From NCBI GenBank assembly GCA_902514765.1, contig CABXSA010000001.1:77180-134381 (forward strand): 57,202 nucleotides of DNA, written 5' to 3'. Of this stretch, positions 20,281 through 29,930 are shown in pieces. The translations under genes were made by a program, and so were the position numbers. Under the pieces are notes generated by a model that was given only the letters and a program-made list of their open reading frames with translations, did not search any database and was not told the origin of the DNA. This DNA comes from an uncultured SAR86 cluster bacterium. Its GTDB lineage: Bacteria; Pseudomonadota; Gammaproteobacteria; Magnimaribacterales; AG-339-G14. Positions within the stretch are counted from its first letter, which is position 1. The number at the start of each line of letters is the position of its first letter.

Positions 20281-21480
20281 ATGCTTAAGCAGGAACAAAC
20301 AAGGCTTTTAAAGGGTTTATTAAATCACTTAGATGCAAAAACCAATGTTGATGCAGGAGGAATAATAAAAGCTCCAGCAGAAACCTATACTTCCAAAGAA
20401 AGGTTTGATCTTGAATGGGATTCGTTTTTTCAAGATTATCCGCAAATAATTGGTATGTCAGGAGACCTTGCAGAGCCTAATAGCTTTCTAACGATTGAAG
20501 ATTTTGGCTCTCCAATTATTGCCACTAGAGATGCTGATGGCAAATTTAAAGCTTTTGCCAACGTGTGTTCTCATCGAGGCGCTCAAATCGAAACTGAAAA
20601 AAAAGGCTTAAAGTCAAAGTTTTCCTGTCCTTTCCACGGCTGGACATTCGATAATAATGGATCTTTAGTTGGATACCCCAAAAGCGATCACTTTGGCAAG
20701 ATTGATAAAGATTGTTACGGGTTAACCGAATTACCTTGTTTAGAAAAGTATGGCTTCTTATGGGTTCACCCCAAATCAGACGGTAAAATAGATCTAAAAA
20801 ATTTACTTGGCGATAAACTTGAAAAAGAATTTGCTGCATGGGACTTTGATAAGTTGGTTCTTTCAAACGAGGAAGAATACAAAACCGACATGAATTGGAA
20901 ATTAGCAATCGACACGTTTGGTGAAACTTATCATTTTTCTGTCTTACATAAAGACTCTCTTTTTCAATCTTTTCATGGGAATTGTCAAATGTTTGATAGT
21001 TTCGAAAGGAATGGCAGGTTGATACTTTGCAAAAGAGATATAGACGAAATGAGAAAACTGCCTGAAGAAGATTGGAATATAACCACCGGAACTTTACCGG
21101 TTTACTATTTATTTCCGAATATCATCTTCATGCCTACACCAGAAGGAGCTTTTCTTGTTAAAGAATATCCTTTGGAAAATTCCCCTCATAAAAGCATTTC
21201 AAAGATTTCATTTTATTTTTATCCGGAAGCCATAGAAATGGCAGATAAGATGGGAGTTTCTCCAGAAACTGGTCAAAATCCCCTAGAAGAACTATATAGT
21301 GCTTTTGGTAGCGTCATCAGAGACGAAGACTATGTTGTTGCCGCTTCATCTCACAAAGGACTGAAATCTGGCAATATTGATTTTCTTACTTTTGGAAGAA
21401 ACGAACCGGCTTTGCATCATTACCATAACACATATAGAGAAGCTTTAGGTTTGCAAAAACTTCCAATAACCGAATTTTAA
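20281..21480 (+). CDS. Rieske (2Fe-2S) aromatic ring-hydroxylating dioxygenase alpha subunit-like
   Basis: CSHRGAQIETEKKGLKSKFSCPFHGWTFDNNGSLVGYP Rieske cluster; DTFGETYHFSVLH mononuclear iron motif. Confidence 0.93.
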   Translation: MLKQEQTRLLKGLLNHLDAKTNVDAGGIIKAPAETYTSKERFDLEWDSFFQDYPQIIGMSGDLAEPNSFLTIEDFGSPIIATRDADGKFKAFANVCSHRGAQIETEKKGLKSKFSCPFHGWTFDNNGSLVGYPKSDHFGKIDKDCYGLTELPCLEKYGFLWVHPKSDGKIDLKNLLGDKLEKEFAAWDFDKLVLSNEEEYKTDMNWKLAIDTFGETYHFSVLHKDSLFQSFHGNCQMFDSFERNGRLILCKRDIDEMRKLPEEDWNITTGTLPVYYLFPNIIFMPTPEGAFLVKEYPLENSPHKSISKISFYFYPEAIEMADKMGVSPETGQNPLEELYSAFGSVIRDEDYVVAASSHKGLKSGNIDFLTFGRNEPALHHYHNTYREALGLQKLPITEF

Positions 21481-21481
21481 G

Positions 21482-22216
21482 ATGATAGATTTGTATTATG
21501 CTCCAACCCCGAATGGCTGGAAAATATCCATTATGCTCGAAGAATGTGATATGGATTATAAAGTCATACCTGTTAATCTCGGCAAGGGAGATCAATTTAC
21601 TCCAGAATTTTTAAAAATAAGTCCAAACAACAGAATGCCTGTGATCGTAGATCACGAAAATATTATTAATGGAGAGCCAATTAGCATTTTTGAGTCTGGA
21701 GCAATATTGATGTATCTGGGAGAAAAAGCTGGAAAATTTTTCCCCCAAAAATCTCCAGAGAGAGAAAAGGTTTTAGAATGGTTGTTTTGGCAAGTAGGCG
21801 GTTTAGGGCCCATGGCAGGCCAGGTGAGTCATTTCGTAAACTACGCACCAAATTTTCCCGGCGATCATACTTATTCAGAAAAGCGATACAAAAATGAATA
21901 CGATAGATTGCTTGGCGTAATGGATAGAATTCTTAATGAGCGAGAATACCTAGCTGGCGATTATTCCATTGCAGATATGGCATCTTTTCCCTGGGTAACT
22001 GCCTATAAAAGATATGAAGTAAATTTAGATCTATTCGCTAATGTCCGCAGATGGTTTGATGCAATAAAATCCAGGCCTGCTGTCCGAAAAGGAATTGATG
22101 TAGGCAAGGCTGCAAGAAATTTTGGTGAAGGCATTTCCAAAGAAAGTTTAAAAACTATGTTTAAACAAGATGCCAAAAGTATCGCAGAAATGGTAAAGAA
22201 AAAAGAAAAAGAATAA
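21482..22216 (+). CDS. Glutathione S-transferase
   Basis: IDLYYAPTPNGWKISIMLEECDMDYKVIPVNLGKGDQFTPEFLKISPNNRMPVIVD, SGAILMYLGEK. Confidence 0.93.
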   Translation: MIDLYYAPTPNGWKISIMLEECDMDYKVIPVNLGKGDQFTPEFLKISPNNRMPVIVDHENIINGEPISIFESGAILMYLGEKAGKFFPQKSPEREKVLEWLFWQVGGLGPMAGQVSHFVNYAPNFPGDHTYSEKRYKNEYDRLLGVMDRILNEREYLAGDYSIADMASFPWVTAYKRYEVNLDLFANVRRWFDAIKSRPAVRKGIDVGKAARNFGEGISKESLKTMFKQDAKSIAEMVKKKEKE

Positions 22217-22219
22217 CTC

Positions 22220-22816
22220 CTATAATTTTTTTTGGATAAGCTGAATTCTATCGTTACCGAAATACATATCTTCTTTATCTAAAAAGAAAGTCGGGGAACC
22301 AAAGCCTTTTCGATCCATTAATTCTTGCGTGTTTTTTACAAGTCTTTCCTTGGTTTCTGGTAAAGAGATAAATTCTAGAAAATCTTCAGCTTGAACTGAC
22401 AAAGAAGTGACAATCTCATTCAAACAATCGTCACTTGAAATATCTTTGCCTTCAGTCCAATAAGCTTTAAAAACTTTCTCTAGGTATTCTTCTATATCTT
22501 TGTTTTTGTCAATAAAGTAAAAAACACCGCGCATAGACTTTACGCTATTGATTGGAAAGATTTTTGGCCAGTTAAATTCTATGCGCCTTTGTTTTGCCCA
22601 ATCGTCCATATCTTTTTGAGAATATTCCAATTTCTCTTTAACTGGATTTTTTCTACTTTCATAGACGCTAGGGTTTGTTGAATTGAAGATTCCCCCAACC
22701 AATATGGGTTTCCAAATAATTTCAAATTCTTTATTTTCTCTTAATTCTAAAATTCCCCTAAAAGAAAGGTAGGTCCAGGGGCTACTGCAATCTAGGTAAT
22801 ACTCAATTTTTTTCAT
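22220..22816 (-). CDS. DsbA-family / 2-hydroxychromene-2-carboxylate isomerase-like protein
   Basis: IEYYLDCSSPWTYLSFRGI; WKPILVGGIFNSTN; C-terminal GFGSPTFFLDKEDMYFGNDR. Confidence 0.88.
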   Translation of the reverse strand: MKKIEYYLDCSSPWTYLSFRGILELRENKEFEIIWKPILVGGIFNSTNPSVYESRKNPVKEKLEYSQKDMDDWAKQRRIEFNWPKIFPINSVKSMRGVFYFIDKNKDIEEYLEKVFKAYWTEGKDISSDDCLNEIVTSLSVQAEDFLEFISLPETKERLVKNTQELMDRKGFGSPTFFLDKEDMYFGNDRIQLIQKKL

Positions 22817-22894
22817 CTTCGATCCAATTTTTACTTATTAATACTTTATAATCTTACCTCTTAAGGATTAAAGCTGCTCACTTAAGGAGGGAGA

Positions 22895-23158
22895 ATGGAA
22901 GAAGATCAAAAAAGACTTGCCGACGCTTTGGAAGAGCTGAAAGATCACAATTTCATGAAAATTCATGAATCTGCATGGAAGTTCATGTACTACAACCTGT
23001 TGCGAGGTTTGGCGATTGGTCTTGGATCTGTTGTTGGCGCTACAGTGCTAGTAACTATCTTTATACAAATTCTAGCTCAATTTGAGTTTATTCCCATCAT
23101 TGGAAATTGGGCTCACGAAGTTATAGAAATCATCGAAAAACTGGATAATTCAGGATAG
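22895..23158 (+). CDS. DUF5665-like small membrane protein
   Basis: WKFMYYNLLRGLAIGLGSVVGATVLV; RBS GGAGGG upstream. Confidence 0.65.
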   Translation: MEEDQKRLADALEELKDHNFMKIHESAWKFMYYNLLRGLAIGLGSVVGATVLVTIFIQILAQFEFIPIIGNWAHEVIEIIEKLDNSG

Positions 23159-23171
23159 AGAAGCAATTTTT

Positions 23172-24152
23172 TTAGTCGAACGCAACTCTCTTTATTTGTC
23201 CAGGCTTCAAAATTTCAAAAAAAGTTTCGGAAAGTCCTTTTTTTGCTAAAGCTTTTCGTAATAATGTGGGTGGCTCAAGCATCTCTTCATCAGTCAGTGA
23301 GAAGGTACCCCAGTGCATCGCATAATTTTTTTTAGACCCCAAATCCAAGGCAACCTGCAAAGCTTCTTCCGGATTTACATGATTTGCTTTCATAAACCAC
23401 CTAGGGGCATACGCTCCTATCGGTATCAAAGAAAGGTCAGGATTGCCAAGTCTGGCTTGAGTATCTTGGAAATCTTTGGAGTAACCAGAATCCCCTGCAT
23501 GAAAGCTCTTAAAATTTGGAAAGGACATAAACCATCCTCCCCAGAGGCTTTTGTTTCTGTCTGCTAAACCTCTAGCCGACCAATGTTGAGTAGGAGTGAA
23601 AGTAAATTTAGCTTCTTTAATTTCAATATTTTCCCACCATAAAAACTCTCTAGTATTTTTAATTCCTTTTCGATTTAATAATTTTTTATCTCCTTTTGGA
23701 ACTAGAAATAAAGTTTCTGGATTCTTTCTTGAAAGTTTTTTTAATGAAGGAATATCCAAGTGATCATAATGATTATGACTTATCGTAACTACATCTATTT
23801 CAGGTAAGTCTTCAATTTGCATTGCCGGAGGGATAATTCTTTTTGGACCTGCTATCTTAACTGGAGAAGCTCGATCAGAAAAAACTGGATCAGTTAGAAC
23901 AACTGTTCCTTCTATATTAATTAAAAAAGTAGAATGTCCGATCCAAATTAAGTAATTTTCCTCGTAATTAGAAAAATTTTTCCATTCATCTGATGATTCT
24001 ATTTTTATTGGGGCTGGTCTTTTTCTATTAAAACTCCACTTCAAAAAGTCTCCAAAACTTTTTAAATTTGGCATATTGTTAGTATTTTTAAATCTCTCGT
24101 CAGACATTAGAAGACTTGAAAATAAGATAAAGAATATTAATTTTTTTTGCAT
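23172..24152 (-). CDS. MBL-fold metallohydrolase (NAPE-PLD/UlaG-like)
   Basis: SHNHYDHLD metal motif; HSTFLINIEGTVVLTDPVFSDRASP; FHAGDSGYS; hydrophobic N-terminus. Confidence 0.9.
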   Translation of the reverse strand: MQKKLIFFILFSSLLMSDERFKNTNNMPNLKSFGDFLKWSFNRKRPAPIKIESSDEWKNFSNYEENYLIWIGHSTFLINIEGTVVLTDPVFSDRASPVKIAGPKRIIPPAMQIEDLPEIDVVTISHNHYDHLDIPSLKKLSRKNPETLFLVPKGDKKLLNRKGIKNTREFLWWENIEIKEAKFTFTPTQHWSARGLADRNKSLWGGWFMSFPNFKSFHAGDSGYSKDFQDTQARLGNPDLSLIPIGAYAPRWFMKANHVNPEEALQVALDLGSKKNYAMHWGTFSLTDEEMLEPPTLLRKALAKKGLSETFFEILKPGQIKRVAFD

Positions 24153-24234
24153 GAAAATTAATTCGCATTTTGAAGCGCTATTGTAATCTTATTGAATCTA
24201 AAACATAGAGAAATTTATTTAAAACATTTTAGAT

Positions 24235-25041
24235 ATGTATAATTCTTCTCCGATGAGAATTTTAAGAAAATTATTGATGTTTTTTGGGCTGCTTTTAGTC
24301 GCTATTGGTGCGATCTCGAGCTTAATAGGTGAGCTAACCGGATTTGTTGTTTTTTCTGGTTTACAAAACCTTGTGATTTCTAGTATGGGGGTAGTTATTT
24401 TTTGGTTGTCTCTTGAGCGTGTTCATCCTGAAGGTTATAAGTTCTTTTTGATATTTATTTTACTTTCTTCTTTATTGGGCTTTTTTTATTTCCCTCTGGG
24501 AGTTCTAGGCTTCCTTTTAACGATTTTCGTTTTATGGTTTTTTAGAGATCCAGAAAGAAAGACTCCATCATCTGAAGCAGGCATTATTTCTCCTGCAGAT
24601 GGCGTTATCTGCAAAATAGAAAAAACCTTTCCTCCAAAAGAGATAAAAAGCTCTGATGAATTATTAAAAATTTCGGTTTTTATGAATGTTTTCAATGTCC
24701 ATGTAAACAGAGCTCCGGTTGCAGGTAACATCAAAGAAATAATCTATGTTCCTGGAAAATTTATAAACGCTAGCTTAGACAAAGCAAGCGAACATAATGA
24801 GCGAAATATTCTCGTGCTAGAAAATAATAAAAATGAAGAAATTATTGTGGTCCAAATAGCAGGGCTCATTGCAAGAAGAATCCTTTCTTTTGTAAATCTT
24901 TTTGATTCACTGAAGACTGGCGAAAGATTCGGTCTCATTAGGTTTGGTTCGCGAGTTGATGTCTATCTTCCTGCCAATTACTATCCAAAAGTAGAATTGG
25001 GACAAAAGGTCACTGCTGGAGAGAGCATTATTGCGAGCTAA
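24235..25041 (+). CDS. psd: Phosphatidylserine decarboxylase family protein (short-form proenzyme)
   Basis: FFRDPERKTP-like (WFFRDPERKTPSSEAGIISPADGVICKIEK), VFMNVFNVHVNRAPVAG, cleavage-site-like RFGSRVDVYLP. Confidence 0.9.
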   Translation: MYNSSPMRILRKLLMFFGLLLVAIGAISSLIGELTGFVVFSGLQNLVISSMGVVIFWLSLERVHPEGYKFFLIFILLSSLLGFFYFPLGVLGFLLTIFVLWFFRDPERKTPSSEAGIISPADGVICKIEKTFPPKEIKSSDELLKISVFMNVFNVHVNRAPVAGNIKEIIYVPGKFINASLDKASEHNERNILVLENNKNEEIIVVQIAGLIARRILSFVNLFDSLKTGERFGLIRFGSRVDVYLPANYYPKVELGQKVTAGESIIAS

Positions 25042-25046
25042 TAATC

Positions 25047-25793
25047 ATGTCTGAAAGAAGCATCAAAAATTTTATTCCAAACTTGATTACTTTAACTGGA
25101 CTTTGTTTTGGTCTAAGTTCTATAAGGTTTGCAGTTTTAGAAGATTTTAAAGCCGCAGTTGTGTGTATTCTTATTGCAGCAATCTGCGATGTCTTAGACG
25201 GATTATTTTCCAGGCTTTTAAAAACTCAATCAGATTTGGGAGCCGAACTTGATTCGTTGGCTGATTTTTTGAGTTTTGGGGTGGCCCCTGGAATTTTAGT
25301 TTATTTTGGAATTTTAGAAGAATTGGCTATCTGGGGATACCTTGCTGTAACTGCTTTTATTGTTTTTGCTTGCTTAAGACTTGCTATTTTCAATTTGAAT
25401 TTACCGCCTACTGAGGATGCTCAAAAACAAGGATATTTTTTAGGAGTACCAACTCCATCCGGTGCAGGTCTGATTTTGCTTCCTTTAATTCATTCTTTTC
25501 TTGGTTTTAACTGGGGTATAGAAAATCCTGAGGTGGTTGCAATATATACCAGTCTGGTTGGTTTATTGATGGTCAGCAAGATTCCAACATTTTCGCTAAA
25601 AGAACTTAATATGACTGTAAATAGAAAATTTTTTCTTAGGTTTTTTGCTGGCTTTGTGGTTTTAGTGCTGTTGATGATAAATTTTCTTTGGCAGTTTTTG
25701 TCAGTAGTTGGAATTATTTATATTGTAGGAATTCCTGTTGCAATATTTATCTTTCGCAGAAATCGTAATAAGAACGAAGAAGAAGCAGGTTAG
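25047..25793 (+). CDS. pssA: CDP-diacylglycerol--serine O-phosphatidyltransferase
   Basis: IPNLITLTGLCFGLSSIRFA; CDVLDGLFSRLLKTQSDLGAELDSLADFLSFGVAP CDP-alcohol phosphotransferase motif. Confidence 0.95.
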   Translation: MSERSIKNFIPNLITLTGLCFGLSSIRFAVLEDFKAAVVCILIAAICDVLDGLFSRLLKTQSDLGAELDSLADFLSFGVAPGILVYFGILEELAIWGYLAVTAFIVFACLRLAIFNLNLPPTEDAQKQGYFLGVPTPSGAGLILLPLIHSFLGFNWGIENPEVVAIYTSLVGLLMVSKIPTFSLKELNMTVNRKFFLRFFAGFVVLVLLMINFLWQFLSVVGIIYIVGIPVAIFIFRRNRNKNEEEAG

Positions 25794-26758
25794 TCAGATA
25801 GCTCTTCAAATATTTTAAAGATTTCTTTCGCAGTAGAAATATCTCTTACGTTTCCCCCAAAAAAAGAACTATATTCCACATTTGGAGATGCATAAATATG
25901 TCCTCCATTTATAAGAGTAAATAATGCAACAACATTTTCTCCCGCATTAATTTTTTTTACTACTCCATTGCTTTTGTCTCCATCTGTATCTTCAATCTGT
26001 GAAACCGTTTCCTTTCCAGCAGGGCTTAAACTTTTCCAATATTCGTATGTCTTTTCCGAGGATTGGACTATGCCACGACTAGTATTGCCAAAAAGCTGTA
26101 CTTGCCCACCATCATATGGAGCAATAGGGTCCTTGGTTCCGTTAAAGATTAATATGTTCACTCCTTCATTATTTTTTTTACATTCGTTGTTATTGTCTAT
26201 AGGAATCGTTGCAACTAATGGAGCAAGAATAAAAATTGATTCAGGAGATTCGTAAGCCAAACGATAAATCATTTGACCACCATTTGAGATCCCGGTCGCT
26301 ATTATTTTTTTCTTATCAACTTTGTAGTCTAAAGATATTTTTTGAATAACTTCTTTTAAGAATCCTACATCGTCAATATTTTCTTGGTTGGCAGCATAAT
26401 CGGCAGAGGCTCTGCAGTCATTCCAAAAATTTTTATACCCTTGCGGATAAACAACTAAGAATCCATGCTTTTCCGCAAGATATTCAAAATCATACCCAGT
26501 AGCAATTCTCATATCTTCTGACTTACCGTAAGAGCCATGTAGCACAAAAAATGCTCCAGAATTTTCTTTGAAATTTCTTGGAATATACAAATCGTATGTC
26601 CTCTCAATATTATCGTGGTCAATAGTAAAAGTCTCATAAAGACCCCCTGAGGGAGCGTTTCTCTCAGGATAGACATTAAGATAATTATAAAGAACCAAAA
26701 ATGCAGTTAAGGCACCGACTAAGATGCTTATAAAGAATATTCGTAAACTAGATTTCAT
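25790..26758 (-). CDS. Exported PHB depolymerase/feruloyl esterase-like alpha/beta hydrolase
   Basis: YDLYIPRNFK...FFVLHGSYGKSEDM; ATGISNGGQMIYRLA nucleophile elbow; GGHIY; stop overlaps pssA end tail-to-tail. Confidence 0.82.
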   Translation of the reverse strand: MKSSLRIFFISILVGALTAFLVLYNYLNVYPERNAPSGGLYETFTIDHDNIERTYDLYIPRNFKENSGAFFVLHGSYGKSEDMRIATGYDFEYLAEKHGFLVVYPQGYKNFWNDCRASADYAANQENIDDVGFLKEVIQKISLDYKVDKKKIIATGISNGGQMIYRLAYESPESIFILAPLVATIPIDNNNECKKNNEGVNILIFNGTKDPIAPYDGGQVQLFGNTSRGIVQSSEKTYEYWKSLSPAGKETVSQIEDTDGDKSNGVVKKINAGENVVALFTLINGGHIYASPNVEYSSFFGGNVRDISTAKEIFKIFEELSD

Positions 26759-26881
26759 TAAAGCCTCCACTCAATAAATGAATATGAAGTAGTAGCATCC
26801 AATTACAAGTCCGATTATTAAGCCAAGTAGAGATATAAGAAAATTTTTAAGCATGCAAATTAAAATTTATTTTATCTCATA

Positions 26882-27994
26882 TTAGACTAAGGACTTTGTT
26901 TCAATAATTTTATTTTCTTTTACAGAACGCTTCTTTCTATTGGTCCTGTCGTTTACCTTGCCCACCAATTGACCACAAGCAGCCATGATGTCTTCTCCTC
27001 TTGTTGTCCTTACAGTTGTTATATACCCTTCTTTTTGAAGAATTTTTTTAAAAGTTTCGACCCGCATGTTGGAAGGTCTTTTATATTCTGTTCCAGGGAA
27101 TGGATTGAAGGGGATCAAATTAATCTTGCTTGGAATATCTCTTAATATTTCTGCCAATTCTTTTGCGTTATCTAAAGAGTCATTAACTTTATTAATTAAA
27201 ATGTATTCCATAGTAGTTTTTCTCTGATCACCGCATTTTTCTACGTAACGCATTACCGCATCCAATAGCTTTTTAATCGGATACTTTTTGTTTAAAGGCA
27301 CTAAATCGTTGCGTAATTTATCATTGGGGGCATGAAGTGAAATGGTTAATGCTGCATCGGTTACCTCCGAAAGCTTATCTATCATAGGCACCAATCCAGA
27401 GGTGCTCAAAGTCACCTTTCTTTTTGAAAGTCCATATCCTTTATCATGCATCATCAAGTTCATAGCTTCAGTTACTGGTTCGAAATTAAGCAAAGGCTCT
27501 CCCATGCCCATCATCACAACATTTGTTACATTCTTTGAACCATGATCTCTAGGAGTTCCAAAAGAATTTTCCGCTACCCAAACTTGTCCTATGATTTCTG
27601 CTGTCGATAGGTTTCTTGAAAAGCCCTGTTTTCCAGTAGCACAAAAACTACAGTCAACAGCGCAGCCTACTTGAGAAGAAACACATAAAGTAGCTCTTTT
27701 ACCCTCAGGAATTAAGACCATCTCAACTAAATTACCGTCTCCAACGCTCAAAACCCATTTACGAGTGCCATCTTTAGAATCTTTCTCGTAAACAATTTCT
27801 GGGGGCTTAATTTCTGTTTTTTCTTCCAAAATACACCTTAGGTCCTTTGACAGATTGCTCATCTCATCAAAGTTTGAGATTCCTTTTTGATGAATCCATT
27901 GAAAAACTTGCCTAGCTCGATAAGGCTTTTCTCCTAAAGATTCGAAAAATTTTTCCATGGCATCTAAAGACATACCAAGAAGATTTGTTTTCAT
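26882..27994 (-). CDS. rlmN: 23S rRNA (adenine(2503)-C(2))-methyltransferase
   Basis: CAVDCSFCATGKQGFSRNLSTAEIIGQV radical SAM motif; NVVMMGMGEPLLNFE; AACGQL. Confidence 0.97.
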   Translation of the reverse strand: MKTNLLGMSLDAMEKFFESLGEKPYRARQVFQWIHQKGISNFDEMSNLSKDLRCILEEKTEIKPPEIVYEKDSKDGTRKWVLSVGDGNLVEMVLIPEGKRATLCVSSQVGCAVDCSFCATGKQGFSRNLSTAEIIGQVWVAENSFGTPRDHGSKNVTNVVMMGMGEPLLNFEPVTEAMNLMMHDKGYGLSKRKVTLSTSGLVPMIDKLSEVTDAALTISLHAPNDKLRNDLVPLNKKYPIKKLLDAVMRYVEKCGDQRKTTMEYILINKVNDSLDNAKELAEILRDIPSKINLIPFNPFPGTEYKRPSNMRVETFKKILQKEGYITTVRTTRGEDIMAACGQLVGKVNDRTNRKKRSVKENKIIETKSLV

Positions 27995-27997
27995 TGT

Positions 27998-28972
27998 TTA
28001 AAGCTCAAATAGATTTATTATCGGTTTGCCATTTTTTAAATTAGCGACATTTTCAAGAAAAAGATTAAACGATCTCGGTAGAGACATTAAAGAGTGAGCT
28101 GAATCGTGAGGAGTAATGTAACAATTATTTGCCTCCCAAAGGGGAGAGTCTTTTTCTAGGGGTTCTTTTTTAGTGGTATCCAAAGCCGCAGCAGCAATTT
28201 CACCGGTATTTAATGCCTCTGCAAGATCAGCTTCGTCCACAGCGCTGCCTCGACCGACATTAATGAACATGCTTTGATGATTCATTTGTTTGAAAACTTT
28301 TTTATCAATTATATTTCTTGTATGTTCGCTATCCGGCAAAACCGTGACAAGAAAATCTGCAAAAGGCAACAGCTCCATTAAGCTTTCTGGCGTTTTGACT
28401 TCATTAGCAAATTCACAAGTAACAGGCGATCTTCTAATACCAGTAACGTTCATTTCAAATGACTTTGCAATTCGAGCAATTTCTTTTCCTATACCTCCAT
28501 ATCCATAAATGATTAAATTCTTATTCGTTAATTCCCCGTCACCTCCATTTGGCATCCATTTTTTTTCTTTTTGAAGTTCAATATGAAGATCAATTCTTTT
28601 GTTCCATCTCAACATTTGCGCTAAAACGTAATTGGCCATGGGTTTGCCATATATGCTGCTTGCATTTGCAACAACTGCATTAGTTTCTTTCAATACTGCT
28701 TGCAAAAAAGGATCATCCATACCCGAATATCCGCTTTGGATGAATTTTGCTTTCTTTGCAACTTCCAACATAGGCTCGAAAAGATGTTTGTGGTCTCGCA
28801 CAGCAAAGAGGAATTGATAAGATAAAAACAAGGCATCAACTTCCGGAACATCTCTCCAATCAGGATTTGTATGATTCTCAGGGTTCAGCACAATGATCTC
28901 CATATTAGGATCAAGCTTCAGAATTTCTGATTCATAAAGTTTGCTTATCAGGCTATCGACTACTATTTTCAT
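27998..28972 (-). CDS. D-2-hydroxyacid dehydrogenase (NAD-binding)
   Basis: IIYGYGGIGKEIARIAKSF; MFINVGRGSAVDEADLAEALNTGEIAAAALDTTKKEPL; start set to MKIVVDSL (28972). Confidence 0.92.
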   Translation of the reverse strand: MKIVVDSLISKLYESEILKLDPNMEIIVLNPENHTNPDWRDVPEVDALFLSYQFLFAVRDHKHLFEPMLEVAKKAKFIQSGYSGMDDPFLQAVLKETNAVVANASSIYGKPMANYVLAQMLRWNKRIDLHIELQKEKKWMPNGGDGELTNKNLIIYGYGGIGKEIARIAKSFEMNVTGIRRSPVTCEFANEVKTPESLMELLPFADFLVTVLPDSEHTRNIIDKKVFKQMNHQSMFINVGRGSAVDEADLAEALNTGEIAAAALDTTKKEPLEKDSPLWEANNCYITPHDSAHSLMSLPRSFNLFLENVANLKNGKPIINLFEL

Positions 28973-29048
28973 AGGTTTCTTTTTTAGATGGGGCAATTTA
29001 AACCAGAAGTTTTTGGAAAACAAGAATATTGATTTAACTGGCTATATA

Positions 29049-29909
29049 ATGTACCGGAAAATGACAGAACTCACGATCACAGATGTTTATGCCTTTGGCG
29101 TTCCTATCATATTGGCCCTTATTTTAATTGAAGTCTTTATTTCAAACCGGGAAAACAAGAATTACTATAAATCTGGCGATACTTGGTGTACCTCAGGACT
29201 TCTCTTTGGAAATATCTTAACGGGATTTGCCATCAAAGGATCCATCGTTGGGTTTCATTTCTTTCTATATCAGTTTCGAATTGTTGACTTAGTAACCATC
29301 TTGCCAAGTTGGGTTTTATGGATCTTAACTTTCGTTTTAATAGACTTAGTATTTTATATCTATCATAGGCTTTCTCATCGGGTAAGATTTCTTTGGGCAA
29401 TTCATATGAGTCACCATTCCAGCGAAGAAATGAATTTTGCAGTTTCCTTCAGACAAGCTTGGTTTGGCCCAATTTCAAAAGTACCTTTTTTTATGATGTT
29501 ACCAATTTTAGGTTTAGACCCCCTAATGATTGCAGTAGCAGGAGTCATAAGTACTTTATGGGGAGTAGTGGGGCATACCCAAATTATTGGCAAGTTAGGC
29601 CCCCTAGAATGGCTTTTCAATACTCCTTCCCATCATAGAGTTCATCATGGCTCAAACCCAGAATACATAGATAAAAATTATGGAAACCTACTGATTATTT
29701 GGGACCGCTTGTTTGGCACTTTTCAACCTGAGGAAAGTTCCGTGAATTATGGTCTTGTAAATAATGTAAATACCTTTAACCCAATTAAAATAACATTTAT
29801 GGGCTGGAACAAAATATTTCTAGATATGAAAAAAGCTTCAAGCTTGAGACAAGCTATAGACCATTTTTTTGGCCCTCCAACCACTCACGAAAAAGAAGCT
29901 TTGAATTAG
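29049..29909 (+). CDS. Fatty acid hydroxylase/sterol desaturase family protein
   Basis: FYIYHRLSHR, HMSHHSSEEMNF, HHRVHHG histidine boxes; start moved to ATG 29049 (or 29061) to avoid overlap. Confidence 0.92.
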   Translation: MYRKMTELTITDVYAFGVPIILALILIEVFISNRENKNYYKSGDTWCTSGLLFGNILTGFAIKGSIVGFHFFLYQFRIVDLVTILPSWVLWILTFVLIDLVFYIYHRLSHRVRFLWAIHMSHHSSEEMNFAVSFRQAWFGPISKVPFFMMLPILGLDPLMIAVAGVISTLWGVVGHTQIIGKLGPLEWLFNTPSHHRVHHGSNPEYIDKNYGNLLIIWDRLFGTFQPEESSVNYGLVNNVNTFNPIKITFMGWNKIFLDMKKASSLRQAIDHFFGPPTTHEKEALN

Positions 29910-29930
29910 TTCAGAAAAGCTTAGGTAATC

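Noticed and set aside
20546-20908. 120-aa minus-strand ORF in the Rieske gene
   Set aside because: Antisense to a strongly supported dioxygenase; no motif.
28941-29048. N-terminal extension of the first sterol desaturase-like ORF
   Set aside because: Overlaps the start of the divergent dehydrogenase; the TTG start has poor support and ATG 29049/29061 gives a sensible TM N-terminus.
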